64,000 nucleotides of DNA from assembly GCF_018613605.1 (NCBI RefSeq), contig NZ_JAGGPU010000004.1, positions 372,001 to 436,000 on the forward strand, in the 5' to 3' direction. Position 1 is the first letter of the stretch, and each line of letters starts with the position of its first letter. Positions 10,801 to 20,642 of this stretch are shown piece by piece. The position numbers and the translations under genes were made by a program. A model generated the notes under the pieces. That model had not been told where the DNA came from. It ran no database searches and saw nothing but the letters and a program-made list of their open reading frames with translations. The stretch comes from Pedobacter sp. ISL-64 (GTDB lineage: Bacteria > Bacteroidota > Bacteroidia > Sphingobacteriales > Sphingobacteriaceae).

Positions 10801-11995
10801 AAAAAGTAATCAGGAAAATATAAATGTGCTTATAGAAGATACAGGCTGTGGTATTACCAGCTTCGCAGGAGAAAAACTCTATGAAAAATTTTATCAGGAT
10901 CCAGGAAATAAATCAGCAAAAGGAGGTTTTGGTATTGGTTTGTACCTGGCTAAGAATTTTATAGAAATGCATGGTGGAGCGATAAGTTACACCAGTGTTG
11001 AAAATAGAGGCACGGCATTTAATATTGCCTTATTAAAAGGAATAAGCCATTTTAAAGATGCGGTAATTTTGCAGGAGGAACTGGTAGATACTGATTCATC
11101 GTTATTTAAAGAGTTAATAGAGGATGAAATAACGGCAAATAATATTGTAAAAGCAGCAGAAGAACCGTTGATTGATAGTCAGCTCGCTGTGGATTTAAAA
11201 ACACTTTTGATTATTGATGATAACGTTGAGATCAGAGAATACCTGAAACAGGTTTTCAGAATGGATTATCACCTTTATGAAGCGAGCAACGGAGAAGACG
11301 GGTACGATATGGTAAAAGAACTATTGCCGGATATTGTGATATGTGACGTAATGATGGATGGTATAACCGGGATAGAACTTTGTAGTAAAATAAAAGAAGA
11401 TGTAGCCGTTTCTCATATTCCTATTATCCTGTTAACCGCTATTTCTGCGCCAGAAGTTAAACTTAAAGGAATAGAAGGCGGGGCCGATGATTACATTAGC
11501 AAACCTTTTGATAAAGATTTTTTAAAAGCGAGGGTAGCCAGTATACTAAAGAGTAAAAATGCGCTGCAAAAATACTTTTATAACGAGATTACCCTCAATT
11601 CGAACAACACGAAAATCTCTGCAGAATACAAAGAGTTTTTGGATAACTGTATCCGTATTGTAGAAGAACACCTGATCGATCCCGATTTTAATATCGATAT
11701 ACTGACTGCAGCTATCGGTATGTCGAGATCTAATCTTTACCGCAAAATAAAATCCATTTCTGGTCAGTCAGCGAATGGCTTTATTCGTTTTATCAGGTTA
11801 AGGAAAGCTGCCGAAATTTTTATCAATACCGATAAAACCATTCAGGAAACTTCTTACATGGTGGGCATTAACGACCCGAAATATTTTAGAGAGCAGTTTT
11901 ATAAACTCTTTAACATGAACCCATCGCAGTACATTAAAAAATTCCGCAAGCCGTTTTCCAATAACATTAATACCACAGTTAAAAAAGGTAAATAG
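7871..11995 (+). CDS. Hybrid two-component system sensor/regulator (HTCS) of the PUL
   Basis: A 1374-residue one-protein phosphorelay. A signal peptide (to about VKAQ, residue 23) is followed by two Reg_prop beta-propellers (~24-690, many blades ending IWVGT or LWVGT), a Y_Y_Y domain (~715-780) and one membrane helix (~790-810, WWAFCIYGLAFFGIIYAYL). Next come a HisKA domain with His846 in NVSHEFRTPL, a HATPase domain (N box NLLANAIKF, G boxes DTGCGI and GFGIGLYL), a receiver with Asp1159 in VICDVMMDG, and an AraC-type HTH (~1265-1370). HTCS proteins bind an oligosaccharide in the periplasm and activate the adjacent susCD operon. Its position immediately before susC supports that job. All catalytic motifs look intact. 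Confidence 0.96.
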   Translation: MRLISLTCFLLQFFSLFTPVKAQVSHVDNQPVIAGHYVIKTYGINEGLPSKNTTAALKDKRGFIWVGTENGLCKFDGYSFKIYVNIPGDTTSLTNNYINAVVEDQNGVFWVATMNGLNKFDPVTEKFERFYHKENKRTSLSNNKIWSLLIDKTNKLWVGTDDGFNLFNKNSASFTVYQPDIKNPNAIKGKSVNAIAEDKEGNLWLGNWSKGLNKFDQKTHRFTNYTQKEIAGEKNPNDIWTLSIDGDGMIWVGCYWKGDLFRFDPKTGKFNTYSSKGTGNASVFSVLNLGAKKMLVGGNSGLFWVNTELNKWEKIEELEFFANGGLYRDKTGMIWVCGKNGLSKIDFNQYKFNFISLPFGQADIKSIISYGKDFWVGTNKGLFKYNPDNRSVIKLLHTSNANSLSSSDIINLSTDLNGRLWVMGENGFDCYEEKENKFVHHHHRSALGSFFNEDVFRDLIEVNNNEYYLATDAGLKVYNEKTGSYTHYFNDPKNQASLSNNHLYCLLKDAQGNVWIGTYGSGLSRFNPKTRKFSNYMIDNSRKGGISNNIVNSLYLDSHQNVWICTRDGLNKYVVKTDTFEIYSKQNGFASNVFTDLVEDNNGRLWVTTEQGISLFDPVNKMVKNYDEKDGVYANAAICKNAKGEIYLAGSKGIVYFNPQQLKYNKTAPAVYFSDFSIFNKLILPGDDSPLKLPVYMTKEITLPYSQSVLSFGFIALNYTLSEKNKYAYFLEGFDKKWNYSGSEHKVTYTNLNPGKYVLKVRASNNDGIWNMEGNSIVITITPPWYRTWWAFCIYGLAFFGIIYAYLKYREHRANLEFQVKLAHVESEKEKELSEKKLSFFTNVSHEFRTPLTLIINPVKELLYKNDKNVDTTDLNIVYRNAKRLLSLVDQLLLFRKADTYGGKLKVAPVNLVSLCKEVFLCFVHQARSKNIVFEFICPDELIPFYADREKIEIVFFNLLANAIKFTPEGGTVKMIVKSNQENINVLIEDTGCGITSFAGEKLYEKFYQDPGNKSAKGGFGIGLYLAKNFIEMHGGAISYTSVENRGTAFNIALLKGISHFKDAVILQEELVDTDSSLFKELIEDEITANNIVKAAEEPLIDSQLAVDLKTLLIIDDNVEIREYLKQVFRMDYHLYEASNGEDGYDMVKELLPDIVICDVMMDGITGIELCSKIKEDVAVSHIPIILLTAISAPEVKLKGIEGGADDYISKPFDKDFLKARVASILKSKNALQKYFYNEITLNSNNTKISAEYKEFLDNCIRIVEEHLIDPDFNIDILTAAIGMSRSNLYRKIKSISGQSANGFIRFIRLRKAAEIFINTDKTIQETSYMVGINDPKYFREQFYKLFNMNPSQYIKKFRKPFSNNINTTVKKGK

Positions 11996-12030
11996 CAAGT
12001 AGCCATTCATCTGTTATTTTTAATAATCGG

Positions 12031-12057
12031 CCTCAAAGCATTGTTTTGGGGTTTTTT
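12031..12057 (+). terminator. Rho-independent terminator after HTCS gene
   Basis: Arms CCTCAAA and TTTTGGGG (with one T.G pair) around a short GCATTG loop, followed by TTTTTT, 35 bp after the HTCS stop. This suggests susC is transcribed from its own promoter in 12058-12226. Confidence 0.75.
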
Positions 12058-12197
12058 CGGTTTGTTTACCCCTCTAATTTGGACTGTTTGTACCCCTTAG
12101 GAGTTGTTTGTTGGCGCTAATTTAGCCTTCCATAAAGCAGTGTTATAATCGCGATTCCGATAGAGGGTTCTGTTGGGTAGGTTGTAAAATTGATCTG

Positions 12198-12213
12198 CTA
12201 ACCAAATATTAAA
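12198..12213 (+). promoter_or_regulatory. Leader motif shared with GH5 gene
   Basis: The 16-mer CTAACCAAATATTAAA lies 13 nt before the susC ATG and recurs identically 9 nt before the GH5 ATG at 20668. A looser version, TAACCAAATCAAAATTTA, precedes the GH31 ATG. Bacteroidota leaders are A-rich and lack Shine-Dalgarno sequences, so this may be a translation-enhancing leader rather than a protein operator. Confidence 0.5.
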
Positions 12214-12226
12214 CTTGCAAACCAAT

Positions 12227-15200
12227 ATGAGAAGAAAAGTTCTGAAAGGATTTTTGCCAAAATTCTTTACAATTAAAACACTGGCATTTCTATTTATCGT
12301 ATCCATCAGTTTACCGGCAATGGCATCTTTAGTTTCTGTTAAAACAGGGATAAAGAGTCAGCTTAAAGAAATTGTGATAACAGGTACGGTAACAAACGAA
12401 ACTGGCGCTACATTTCCAGGTGTGGCGGTTAAGATTAAGGGAACCGAAAAAGCAGTGCAAACTGATGCAAAAGGTAAATTTAGTATCAGTGTTGCAGCCA
12501 CAACAGATGTACTTGTTTTTTCCTATGTGGGCTATACCATTCAGGAGCAAACGGTTGGTGATAGAACAACCATTAATGTTCAGCTTAGTTCTGATACCAA
12601 AACACTAAACGAATTGGTAGTGGTTGGCTATGGAACACAGAAAAAAGCAACATTAACCGGATCAATCTCGCAGGTAAAAGGAGCCGACCTGGTTAAGAGT
12701 CCGCAACCGAATTTATCCAATTCATTAGCTGGCCGGTTTTCTGGGGTGGTAATTAACAATAGGAGCGGTGAGCCGGGTTTTGATGGCTCAAACATCACCA
12801 TCAGGGGTTTGGCTACAACCGGGAGCAACAGCGTATTAGTTGTTGTAGATGGAATACCCGGACAAATTGGTGGTCTAGAACGCCTAGATCCAAATGATAT
12901 TGAAAGCGTTTCGGTATTAAAAGATGCCTCTGCTGCCATTTATGGCAACAGGGCAGCCAACGGTGTAATTTTAGTGACTACAAAAAAGGGAAAAACTGGT
13001 AAGCCAACCATCAACTATAGTTTTAACCAGGGTTTTAGCTCACCAACAAGATTACCTAAAATGGCTGATGCGGCAACCTATGCACAGATTATGAATGAAA
13101 TTAATTTCGATTCAAATCCGGCAGGCGGCCTTAATCAGTCGTACACGGCAGATCAGATCGAAAAATTTCGTAATGGTTCCGACCCATTGTTATATCCCAA
13201 TACTGATTGGATTGACCAAACCTTAGAAAAAACTGCGCTGCAAAGCCAACACAGTCTTTCTATTAACGGGGGCAGCGAGGATGTAAAATACTACATGTCG
13301 TTAGGTACTGTTTCTCAAGATGGTTTGTATAAAAATGGGGTAACCAAATACAATCAGTATAATTTCCGCACAAATATAGATGCCAACGTTTCTAAATACC
13401 TTAAAGTTGGCTTATCGGTATCAGGAAGGCAAGAAAACCGTCTGTTTCCTCAGGTAGGGGCTGGCGATGTTTTCAGATCCATTTATAGGGCGAAACCTAT
13501 TGTATCGGCTTATTACCCAAATGGTTTACCAACAACCGGTATAGAAAATGCAAATCCAGCCGTACAGGTTACAGATATAGGCGGAACAAATAAATCGCCA
13601 ACGCAGGTTTTAAATGGTATTTTAAGGGCTAGTTTTATTATTCCTGGAGTACAGGGGCTTTCTGTTGATGGTTTCTTCTCTGCTGATAAATCCAACGTAT
13701 TTACCAAAAGTTTCAGCAAACCATACCTACTCTATCAATACGATCCTACATCTAAAAACTATAATAGCGTAATTGTTGGTGGCAATAACCAAAAAGCTAC
13801 CTTGACCGAAAGCCATAAAAATGAATCGTTGCTTACCGCAAATATCAAACTAAATTACGCACGTAAGTTTAACCTGCATGATATTAATGCTTTTGTGGGT
13901 TACGAACAAAGCGAAAATCATTTAGAATATTTCGATGCACAACGTTTTAATTTCCTTTCTACTTCTTTGCCAGAACTTTCTCAGGGAGGTACTGCTGCTA
14001 CGGATTTCTTAAACTCAGGCTATAGCACAAATTATAACCGCCGAAGTATAATTAGTCGTTTGGCTTACAGTTACGATGATAAATACCTTTTTGAAGGGCA
14101 GTTGCGCGTAGATGGATCATCAATTTTTCCTCAGGGTAAACAGTATGGTTATTTTCCTTCAGTTTCTGCAGGGTGGATAATCTCAAGAGAAAAGTGGTTT
14201 AATGAAAACGTCAAATTTGTTGATAATTTAAAAATCCGTGCTTCATACGGAGCACTTGGTAACGATAACGTAAATGGTTTCCAGTACTTTGATAATTATG
14301 TTCTTGTTGGAAATGGATTTGTAGCCCAAAGCCCAGGTGCAACATCATCAACCATACAGCCGGGCGTAAATTTAGTTAAACTTGCAAACCCGAATATTAC
14401 CTGGGAAGTAGCCAAAAAACTCGATATCGGTTTCAATGCCGTTATATTTAAAAACTTTAGTATCGAAGCTATCTATTTTCAACAAAAAAGATCTGATATC
14501 TTGGCCACCCGTAATGCATCATTGCCAGGTTCTTCAGGAATTGTAAACCCTTTCGGGTCTGATCCGCTGGTACCTTCAGAAAATATTGGTAAAGTTAATA
14601 ATACTGGTTTTGAAGCTACTTTAGGTTATAACCATAATGGCGAAAACTTTAAATGGAATGCATCAGGCAATATCACTTACGCAAAAAGCAAAGTAATTTT
14701 TATAGATGAAGCCAGTGGTACACTAGATTATCAACGCCAAACCGGCAGACCATTAAATGCTAACCTGCTTTACAATAGCATTGGCATATTTAGAACGCAA
14801 CAAGAGTTAGATGCTTACCCACATGTAAGCGGCGCTAAAATTGGCGATCTTAAATACCTCGATTATAATAATGATGGCAAAATAACCGCCGATGACCAAA
14901 CCAGAACGCCATATAGTAATATCCCTCAGATTACTTATGGTTTTACGCTTGGCGCTTCTTATAAAAACTTTGATGTATCGATGGTATTGGCTGGACAAAC
15001 CCAGGTAAGCCAATACGTTTTGCCAGAATCTGGTAGTATCGGTAACTTTTACAGCAGTTGGGCCGATAACAGATTTAGTGCATCTAATCCGACCGGAACT
15101 TACCCAAGGGTAACTGACCGTGCATCGAATGCGATTAGCGGTGGGCAGTTTAACAATACTTTTTGGCTTAATGATGCCTCATTTTTAAGGCTTAAAAATG

Positions 15201-15394
15201 TAGAAATTGCCTATAACATTAAGGCCAGTTTCTTAAATCGGATCAATGTTTCGGGATTAAGGCTTTATGCGAGTGCATTTAACTTGTTCACCATTTCTAA
15301 AGTAAAAGATTACGATCCTGAAGGAACCAGTGGCAGTGGGCAGTTTTATCCACAGCAACGCATTATTAATTTGGGCGCCAATATTAAATTTTAA
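12227..15394 (+). CDS. susC: SusC/RagA-family TonB-linked outer-membrane transporter
   Basis: About 1055 residues. A signal peptide (residues ~1-35) is followed by a CarboxypepD_reg-like domain (~45-130, beginning ITGTVTNETGATFPGV), the SusC-specific linker LNELVVVGYGTQKK, a plug domain (VVVDGIPGQIGGLERL; DIESVSVLKDASAAIYGNRA) and a long beta-barrel ending in Phe (ANIKF). These are hallmarks of SusC proteins, which import oligosaccharides through the outer membrane with a SusD lid using TonB energy. The ATG at 12227 is preferred to an in-frame TTG 12 bases upstream. susD follows after 5 bp, so the two are one operon. The gene is regulated, by inference, by the upstream HTCS. Confidence 0.96.
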   Translation: MRRKVLKGFLPKFFTIKTLAFLFIVSISLPAMASLVSVKTGIKSQLKEIVITGTVTNETGATFPGVAVKIKGTEKAVQTDAKGKFSISVAATTDVLVFSYVGYTIQEQTVGDRTTINVQLSSDTKTLNELVVVGYGTQKKATLTGSISQVKGADLVKSPQPNLSNSLAGRFSGVVINNRSGEPGFDGSNITIRGLATTGSNSVLVVVDGIPGQIGGLERLDPNDIESVSVLKDASAAIYGNRAANGVILVTTKKGKTGKPTINYSFNQGFSSPTRLPKMADAATYAQIMNEINFDSNPAGGLNQSYTADQIEKFRNGSDPLLYPNTDWIDQTLEKTALQSQHSLSINGGSEDVKYYMSLGTVSQDGLYKNGVTKYNQYNFRTNIDANVSKYLKVGLSVSGRQENRLFPQVGAGDVFRSIYRAKPIVSAYYPNGLPTTGIENANPAVQVTDIGGTNKSPTQVLNGILRASFIIPGVQGLSVDGFFSADKSNVFTKSFSKPYLLYQYDPTSKNYNSVIVGGNNQKATLTESHKNESLLTANIKLNYARKFNLHDINAFVGYEQSENHLEYFDAQRFNFLSTSLPELSQGGTAATDFLNSGYSTNYNRRSIISRLAYSYDDKYLFEGQLRVDGSSIFPQGKQYGYFPSVSAGWIISREKWFNENVKFVDNLKIRASYGALGNDNVNGFQYFDNYVLVGNGFVAQSPGATSSTIQPGVNLVKLANPNITWEVAKKLDIGFNAVIFKNFSIEAIYFQQKRSDILATRNASLPGSSGIVNPFGSDPLVPSENIGKVNNTGFEATLGYNHNGENFKWNASGNITYAKSKVIFIDEASGTLDYQRQTGRPLNANLLYNSIGIFRTQQELDAYPHVSGAKIGDLKYLDYNNDGKITADDQTRTPYSNIPQITYGFTLGASYKNFDVSMVLAGQTQVSQYVLPESGSIGNFYSSWADNRFSASNPTGTYPRVTDRASNAISGGQFNNTFWLNDASFLRLKNVEIAYNIKASFLNRINVSGLRLYASAFNLFTISKVKDYDPEGTSGSGQFYPQQRIINLGANIKF

Positions 15395-15399
15395 ACATC

Positions 15400-17100
15400 A
15401 TGAAGAACAAATCAATATATATATCACTTTTAGGCCTGTCTCTTATCTCAACGAGTATTGTAGGCTGTAAAAAAGATTTTTTAAATGTAGAACCAACAGA
15501 TCGGATCTCTACATCTGCTATAGAAACAGATACAGCTGTTTTTGAAGCCTATGTAACCAACCGTTATATCGCCAGTAGATTGCAGGATAAAGAGGGCGAC
15601 GGTTCTTCACCGGGTTTTGGCAGAGGTTTCGAATATAGCATGTGGAGCTCATTTACCGATGAATCTATTTATAATAATGATGATGCCACCTGGTTGATCC
15701 AAAGAGGACAGCTGGCACCTGAAAATTTAGGCAGTGCTGGTGTATATTGGGGAAGGAGCTACAAAAGCATCAGAGAATGTAATTATGCACTCGAAGTGCT
15801 TGGTAAAATTGGAATGAGTGCAGCACATAAAAAACAATTAGTTGCGGAGCTTAAGTTTATTAAGGCCTTCCGTTATCAGGATTTAATTAGGAATTATGGT
15901 GGCGTAGTTTTGATGGGCGATAAGGTAACCAACCTGACCGATAATTTGCAGGATCCGGCATTGTTTCAACGCGCCTCGATTAAAGAATCTATAGATTATG
16001 TAGCGGCACAGCTTGACCAGGCTGCAGCAGATTTACCTTTGGATAATAGCAGTAGCTGGATGGTAGGGAGGGCAACAAAGGGCGCTGCACTTGCGCTAAA
16101 ATCCCGCTTGCTTTTATATGCTGCTAGTCCGTTGTATAATGCTGGTACCTGGCAGGCAGCTGTTACGGCAGCCCAGGCAGTTATTTCTCTAAATAAATAT
16201 GGAATTTACACGGGCGGTTATGGAAATTTATTCTTAACCGACCAAAGCAATGAAATTATTTTCGCGAGGTTGTTTACAAAAAATGCGAACCATACCCATT
16301 TAGAAATTGCCAATGGACCAAACGGTTATGGCGGCTGGGCTGGTAATACACCTTTGCAAAACCTGGTAGATGATTATGAAATGGCCAACGGTAAAGCCAT
16401 TACCGATCCTACATCTGGTTACGATAACAACGAACCATATAAAGGTCGTGATCCTCGTTTTGCAGCCACTATTTTATACAATGGTGCAGCTTATCGCGAG
16501 CGTAATGTAGAAACCTTTATTCCGGGGGGGAAAGATAGTAAAGATGGAAATGATAACTGGAACACAACCAAAACAGGTTATTACCTTAAAAAATTTATGA
16601 ATGATGCTTATCCATTGCAAAACCCTTGGGGTAATGCAGGGTTTCAGCCTTGGATTTATTTTAGATATGCAGAAATTTTGCTTAATTATGCAGAAGCTGC
16701 AAACGAAGCCTATGGCCCTGATGCTGTTCCTTCCGGATCAACAATGTCGGCAAGGCAAGCTATTAATATGGTAAGAGCAAGGCCAGGTGTAAATATGCCT
16801 GAATTGGCCGTTGGGCTTACCCAAACACAAATGCGCGATGCGGTTCGTTATGAGCGTAGGGTAGAGCTCGCCTTTGAAGAACATCGTTATTATGATGTGA
16901 GGAGATGGAAAATTGCCGATGTAACAGAAAATAAACCCGCCGGCGGGATAATTATTACCAAATCGGGTGCTGGATTTACTTATACACCTAAAGTTGCTTT
17001 AGACGGGCGTAAGTTTGAAACTAAACATTATTGGTTACCAATACCTAGGGCCGAAATTTTAGCTTCAGGTGGTAAATTGCAGCAAAACACTGGTTATTAA
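15400..17100 (+). CDS. susD: RagB/SusD-family glycan-binding outer-membrane lipoprotein
   Basis: 566 residues. A lipoprotein signal peptide ends at GCKKDFLNVEPTD; the Cys after about 22 residues is the lipidation site, and FLNVEPTD is the usual SusD opening. A TPR-rich RagB/SusD fold follows: FIKAFRYQDLIRNYGGV and LLNYAEAANEA are typical helices, and RRVELAFEEHRYYDVRRWK near the C-terminus is the family signature. The protein caps the SusC barrel and captures the glycan at the surface. It lies 5 bp after susC and 18 bp before the GH30 gene, so it is in the same transcript. Confidence 0.96.
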   Translation: MKNKSIYISLLGLSLISTSIVGCKKDFLNVEPTDRISTSAIETDTAVFEAYVTNRYIASRLQDKEGDGSSPGFGRGFEYSMWSSFTDESIYNNDDATWLIQRGQLAPENLGSAGVYWGRSYKSIRECNYALEVLGKIGMSAAHKKQLVAELKFIKAFRYQDLIRNYGGVVLMGDKVTNLTDNLQDPALFQRASIKESIDYVAAQLDQAAADLPLDNSSSWMVGRATKGAALALKSRLLLYAASPLYNAGTWQAAVTAAQAVISLNKYGIYTGGYGNLFLTDQSNEIIFARLFTKNANHTHLEIANGPNGYGGWAGNTPLQNLVDDYEMANGKAITDPTSGYDNNEPYKGRDPRFAATILYNGAAYRERNVETFIPGGKDSKDGNDNWNTTKTGYYLKKFMNDAYPLQNPWGNAGFQPWIYFRYAEILLNYAEAANEAYGPDAVPSGSTMSARQAINMVRARPGVNMPELAVGLTQTQMRDAVRYERRVELAFEEHRYYDVRRWKIADVTENKPAGGIIITKSGAGFTYTPKVALDGRKFETKHYWLPIPRAEILASGGKLQQNTGY

Positions 17101-17118
17101 AAAACAATTTAACCATCA

Positions 17119-18636
17119 ATGATAAAGTATTATAAACAAATCGGCTACTTTCTTACTTGCATTTCTTTGTTTTGCTGTGGTAATGCTGCGGCCCAGCAAA
17201 TTGTAAAGATTGAAATTGACCCATTGGTTCAATTTCAAACAATAGAAGGTTTCGGGGCATCTGATGCCTGGACTTGTCAATTTGCCGGATTATGGCCTGC
17301 AGAAAAAAAGGATAAGATGGCCGATTTGCTTTTTAGTACCCAAACTACAAAAACGGGTCAGCCCCTTGGTATTGGCCTTAACATGTGGCGTTTCAGTATT
17401 GGTGGTGGCAGTGCCGCCCAAGGTAAGGCAAGCGATATTGGCGACGAATGGCGTCGTCAATACGCTTTTCTGCAACCAGATGGCAGTTATGATTGGAACG
17501 CGATGCCAGGGCAAACCTGGTTTTTAAAAGCCGCTAAAACCCGTGGCGTAAAACAGTTTATCGGCTTTGTAAACAGTCCGCATGTGCTTTTTACCAAAAA
17601 TGGAAAAGCTTATTCTACCGATGGTAACTGCAACCTGAATTTTGATAAACTTCCCGATTTTTCAGCCGATATGGTAGCCACAATTAAAGGGTTGAAAAAA
17701 ACTACAGGGATCGAATTGGATTACCTTAGTCCAGCAAATGAGCCACAGTGGAAATGGAATGAGCACAATCAGGAAGGTTGTCCTTATAACAATACTGAAC
17801 TTGCTCAACTTTATAAAGGCGTAAATGATGCATTTGCGAAAAATCAGATCAAAACCAAAATACAGATAGGAGAGGCCGGCCAGCTCGATTATTTATACGA
17901 TAATGGAAACACCGCAAAGGGAAATCAGGTCTATCAGTTCTTTAATGCTTCATCTCCGAATTATGTTGGCAACTTATCCAATATTGATCAATCTATTTCT
18001 GGTCATAGCTATTTTACAACAAGTCCTGAACAAAAATTTATTAATACCCGTAAAAAAACAGCTGAAGCAGTAGCCCGGATAAAAGGTTTAAGGTATTGGA
18101 TGTCTGAATATTGTGTGCTGGGTGATGATGTGCTAAAGGGTGAAAAGCGTGATTTGGGTATGGTAACAGCACTGTTTATTGCCAGACTAATCCACCACGA
18201 TCTGGTTTTATCGAATGCCACATCATGGCAGTGGTGGCTGGCCGTATCGGCTGGCGATTATAAAGATGGGCTGGTATATATTGATAAAAATAAAACAGAC
18301 GGGCAGGTTTATGATAGTAAAATGTTATGGGCTTTAGGCAATTATAGCCGTTTTATCAAAGCAGGTAGCAAACGTGTTGGGGTTAGTATAACAAACGGAA
18401 AAGAAAAACGGATTTACATATCAGCATATCTGGATAATAGCAATCTGGTTACTGTAGCCGTTAATACAAGTGAGCAAGATATCGACCTGGATCTGGAAAT
18501 AAAAGGAAGTAAACCAAATGTGGTGCAAACCTATGTTACATCTGCAGCATATAATTTATCACCATATAAGCAATATAAAAGTAACCAGGGTATTAGGGTT
18601 CCGGCTAAATCTATTACCACAATAGTAAGTAAGTAA
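17119..18636 (+). CDS. GH30-family glycoside hydrolase (endo-beta-1,6-galactanase-like)
   Basis: 505 residues with a signal peptide (cleavage near GNAAAQQ). GH30 clan-A TIM barrel: N-terminal EGFGASDAWTCQF, acid/base Glu208 in SPANEPQWKW, nucleophile Glu330 in YWMSEYCVLG, and a C-terminal beta-sandwich finishing in VPAKSITTIVSK. The block NEPQWKW...QEGCPYNN is like the sequences annotated as endo-beta-1,6-galactanase in Bacteroidota and fungi, rather than glucocerebrosidase or xylanase members. That assignment is from memory of the family and is tentative. It lies 18 bp after susD in the same operon. With the downstream GH35 enzyme it suggests a galactose-containing substrate. Confidence 0.85.
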   Translation: MIKYYKQIGYFLTCISLFCCGNAAAQQIVKIEIDPLVQFQTIEGFGASDAWTCQFAGLWPAEKKDKMADLLFSTQTTKTGQPLGIGLNMWRFSIGGGSAAQGKASDIGDEWRRQYAFLQPDGSYDWNAMPGQTWFLKAAKTRGVKQFIGFVNSPHVLFTKNGKAYSTDGNCNLNFDKLPDFSADMVATIKGLKKTTGIELDYLSPANEPQWKWNEHNQEGCPYNNTELAQLYKGVNDAFAKNQIKTKIQIGEAGQLDYLYDNGNTAKGNQVYQFFNASSPNYVGNLSNIDQSISGHSYFTTSPEQKFINTRKKTAEAVARIKGLRYWMSEYCVLGDDVLKGEKRDLGMVTALFIARLIHHDLVLSNATSWQWWLAVSAGDYKDGLVYIDKNKTDGQVYDSKMLWALGNYSRFIKAGSKRVGVSITNGKEKRIYISAYLDNSNLVTVAVNTSEQDIDLDLEIKGSKPNVVQTYVTSAAYNLSPYKQYKSNQGIRVPAKSITTIVSK

Positions 18637-18770
18637 ACCCAGTTTGGGGATGCTTGAATATCCAAAAATTTAATCCTTTTCCAATTTTGTTCTCTGGAAC
18701 AAAGCACCTTATCTATGTAGGGAAAGGAAAACTATGCATATAATTTTATAAAACATAAATACACATCTTC

Positions 18771-20612
18771 ATGAAACATACCTTCAAATACCTCATTTTT
18801 AAGGTAATTTTAATTACTTGTTTTGCCAGCTTAGGTGCTTTTGCACAGGCTCAGCACACTTTTAAACTTGCAGACTCTGTTTTTCTGCTTGATAATAAGC
18901 CTTTTCAAATAATATCTGGCGAAATGCATTACCCCCGCATACCAAGAGAAGCCTGGCGCGATAGAATGAAAATGGCTAAGGCGATGGGCTTAAACACCAT
19001 TGGTACCTATGTATTTTGGAATGTACATGAACCACAGAAAGATAAATTCGATTTCTCGGGCAATAATGATATTGCCGAATTTGTGCGTATTGCAAAAGAA
19101 GAAGGATTATGGGTATTGCTTCGCCCTAGTCCGTATGTATGTGCCGAATGGGAATTTGGTGGTTATCCATTTTGGTTGCAGAACATTAAAGGTTTACAGG
19201 TAAGGAGTAAAGAAGCACAATATTTAAAAGAATATAAAGAATACCTTACAGAGATTGGTAAACGGTTAGCGCCATTGCAAATTAACCATGGTGGCAACAT
19301 CTTAATGGTACAGGTAGAAAACGAGTATGGCTCTTACGGAAATGACAAGGAATATCTGAAGATCAATGCTCAGCTCTTTAAAGATGCTGGTTTTGACGGC
19401 GTGCTTTCTACCTGCGATCCTGTTTCTGCATTAGAAGGTGGTCATTTAGCGGGTTTGCTTCCAGGCGTAAATGGCATCGATAATCCTGCGCAGATCAGAA
19501 CGCTGATCAATAAATATAACAATGGTGCCGGACCTTACTTTGTGCCAGAATGGTATCCGGCCTGGTTCGATTGGTGGGGTACAAAACATCATCAGGTAGA
19601 TCCAAAAACGTATGCCAATAAATTAGATACTGTACTTAAAGGAGGGATTTCTATTAACATGTATATGTTTCATGGCGGTACAACCAGAGCTTTTATGAAT
19701 GGGGCAAATTATAACGATTCTACAGCTTACGAACCACAGATTAGTAGTTATGATTATGATGCACCTTTAGATGAGGCAGGTAATGCGACACCAAAATTTA
19801 TGCTTTTCCGCGAAGCGATTAAAAAGAATTTGCCCGCAAACCAAATACTTCCTGTTGTACCTGCCGCCAAGCCGGCAGCTGCATTGCCTGTAATTACCTT
19901 TACCAAATCAACAGACATCTTTAACTTGGTTGGGAAACCACAATTAAGTGAAAAACCATTAACCTTCGAAGCCCTTAACCAACCTTATGGTTTTGTATTG
20001 TACAGCAGCACAATAAAAGGGGGGCGCAAAGGCGTAATTAAAATCAACGAGCTGCGCGATTATGGCCTGGTATATATCAATAAAAAACTTGTTGGTGTTT
20101 TAGATAGAAGGCTTTACCAGGATAGTTTAACAGTTAATCTTCCTGCTGGCAATGTACAACTGGATATTTTAGTAGAAAACATGGGTAGGATTAATTTTGG
20201 GCCTTACCTGCTTAAAAATAATAAGGGGATAACCAAAAGCGTAACCTTCAACGGTACTGAGATTAAATCGTGGAAAATGTACCCACTGCCATTTGATACT
20301 GTAAACACTCAAAAATTATTGCCTAAGGTAATTAGCCAATCGGCCGCTGTACTTAAAACTGCTTCTTTTAATTTAACAAAAGTAGCAGATACTTATTTAG
20401 ATATGCGCAAATGGGGCAAAGGCGTGGTTTGGGTTAATGGACATAATTTGGGGAAATATTGGGGCATTGGACCGCAACAAACCATTTATTTGCCAGCAGA
20501 ATGGTTAAAAAAAGGAAAGAATGAAATTGTAGTTTTCGAACTGCTTAAACCTACACAGAATACATTAACCAGTTTAGATAAAGCTATTTTAAATGAGTTA
20601 AAAAATAAATAA
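18771..20612 (+). CDS. GH35 beta-galactosidase
   Basis: 613 residues with a signal peptide (residues ~1-27, FAQAQ). The GH35 catalytic domain occupies ~30-350: SGEMHYPRIPREAWRDRM, GLNTIGTYVFWNVHEP and LRPSPYVCAEWEFGGYP are near-consensus. The acid/base Glu is in QVENEYGSYG and the nucleophile Glu in VPEWYPAWFDWWG. Jelly-roll accessory domains follow, ending in VWVNGHNLGKYWGIGPQQT, a classic GH35 C-terminal motif. The enzyme releases terminal beta-galactose, probably in the periplasm. It is separated from the GH30 gene by 134 bp, long enough for a secondary promoter, but it probably belongs to the same PUL response. Confidence 0.93.
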   Translation: MKHTFKYLIFKVILITCFASLGAFAQAQHTFKLADSVFLLDNKPFQIISGEMHYPRIPREAWRDRMKMAKAMGLNTIGTYVFWNVHEPQKDKFDFSGNNDIAEFVRIAKEEGLWVLLRPSPYVCAEWEFGGYPFWLQNIKGLQVRSKEAQYLKEYKEYLTEIGKRLAPLQINHGGNILMVQVENEYGSYGNDKEYLKINAQLFKDAGFDGVLSTCDPVSALEGGHLAGLLPGVNGIDNPAQIRTLINKYNNGAGPYFVPEWYPAWFDWWGTKHHQVDPKTYANKLDTVLKGGISINMYMFHGGTTRAFMNGANYNDSTAYEPQISSYDYDAPLDEAGNATPKFMLFREAIKKNLPANQILPVVPAAKPAAALPVITFTKSTDIFNLVGKPQLSEKPLTFEALNQPYGFVLYSSTIKGGRKGVIKINELRDYGLVYINKKLVGVLDRRLYQDSLTVNLPAGNVQLDILVENMGRINFGPYLLKNNKGITKSVTFNGTEIKSWKMYPLPFDTVNTQKLLPKVISQSAAVLKTASFNLTKVADTYLDMRKWGKGVVWVNGHNLGKYWGIGPQQTIYLPAEWLKKGKNEIVVFELLKPTQNTLTSLDKAILNELKNK

Positions 20613-20642
20613 CATTTCGATTTTCTTCTGGTTAACGCCTCA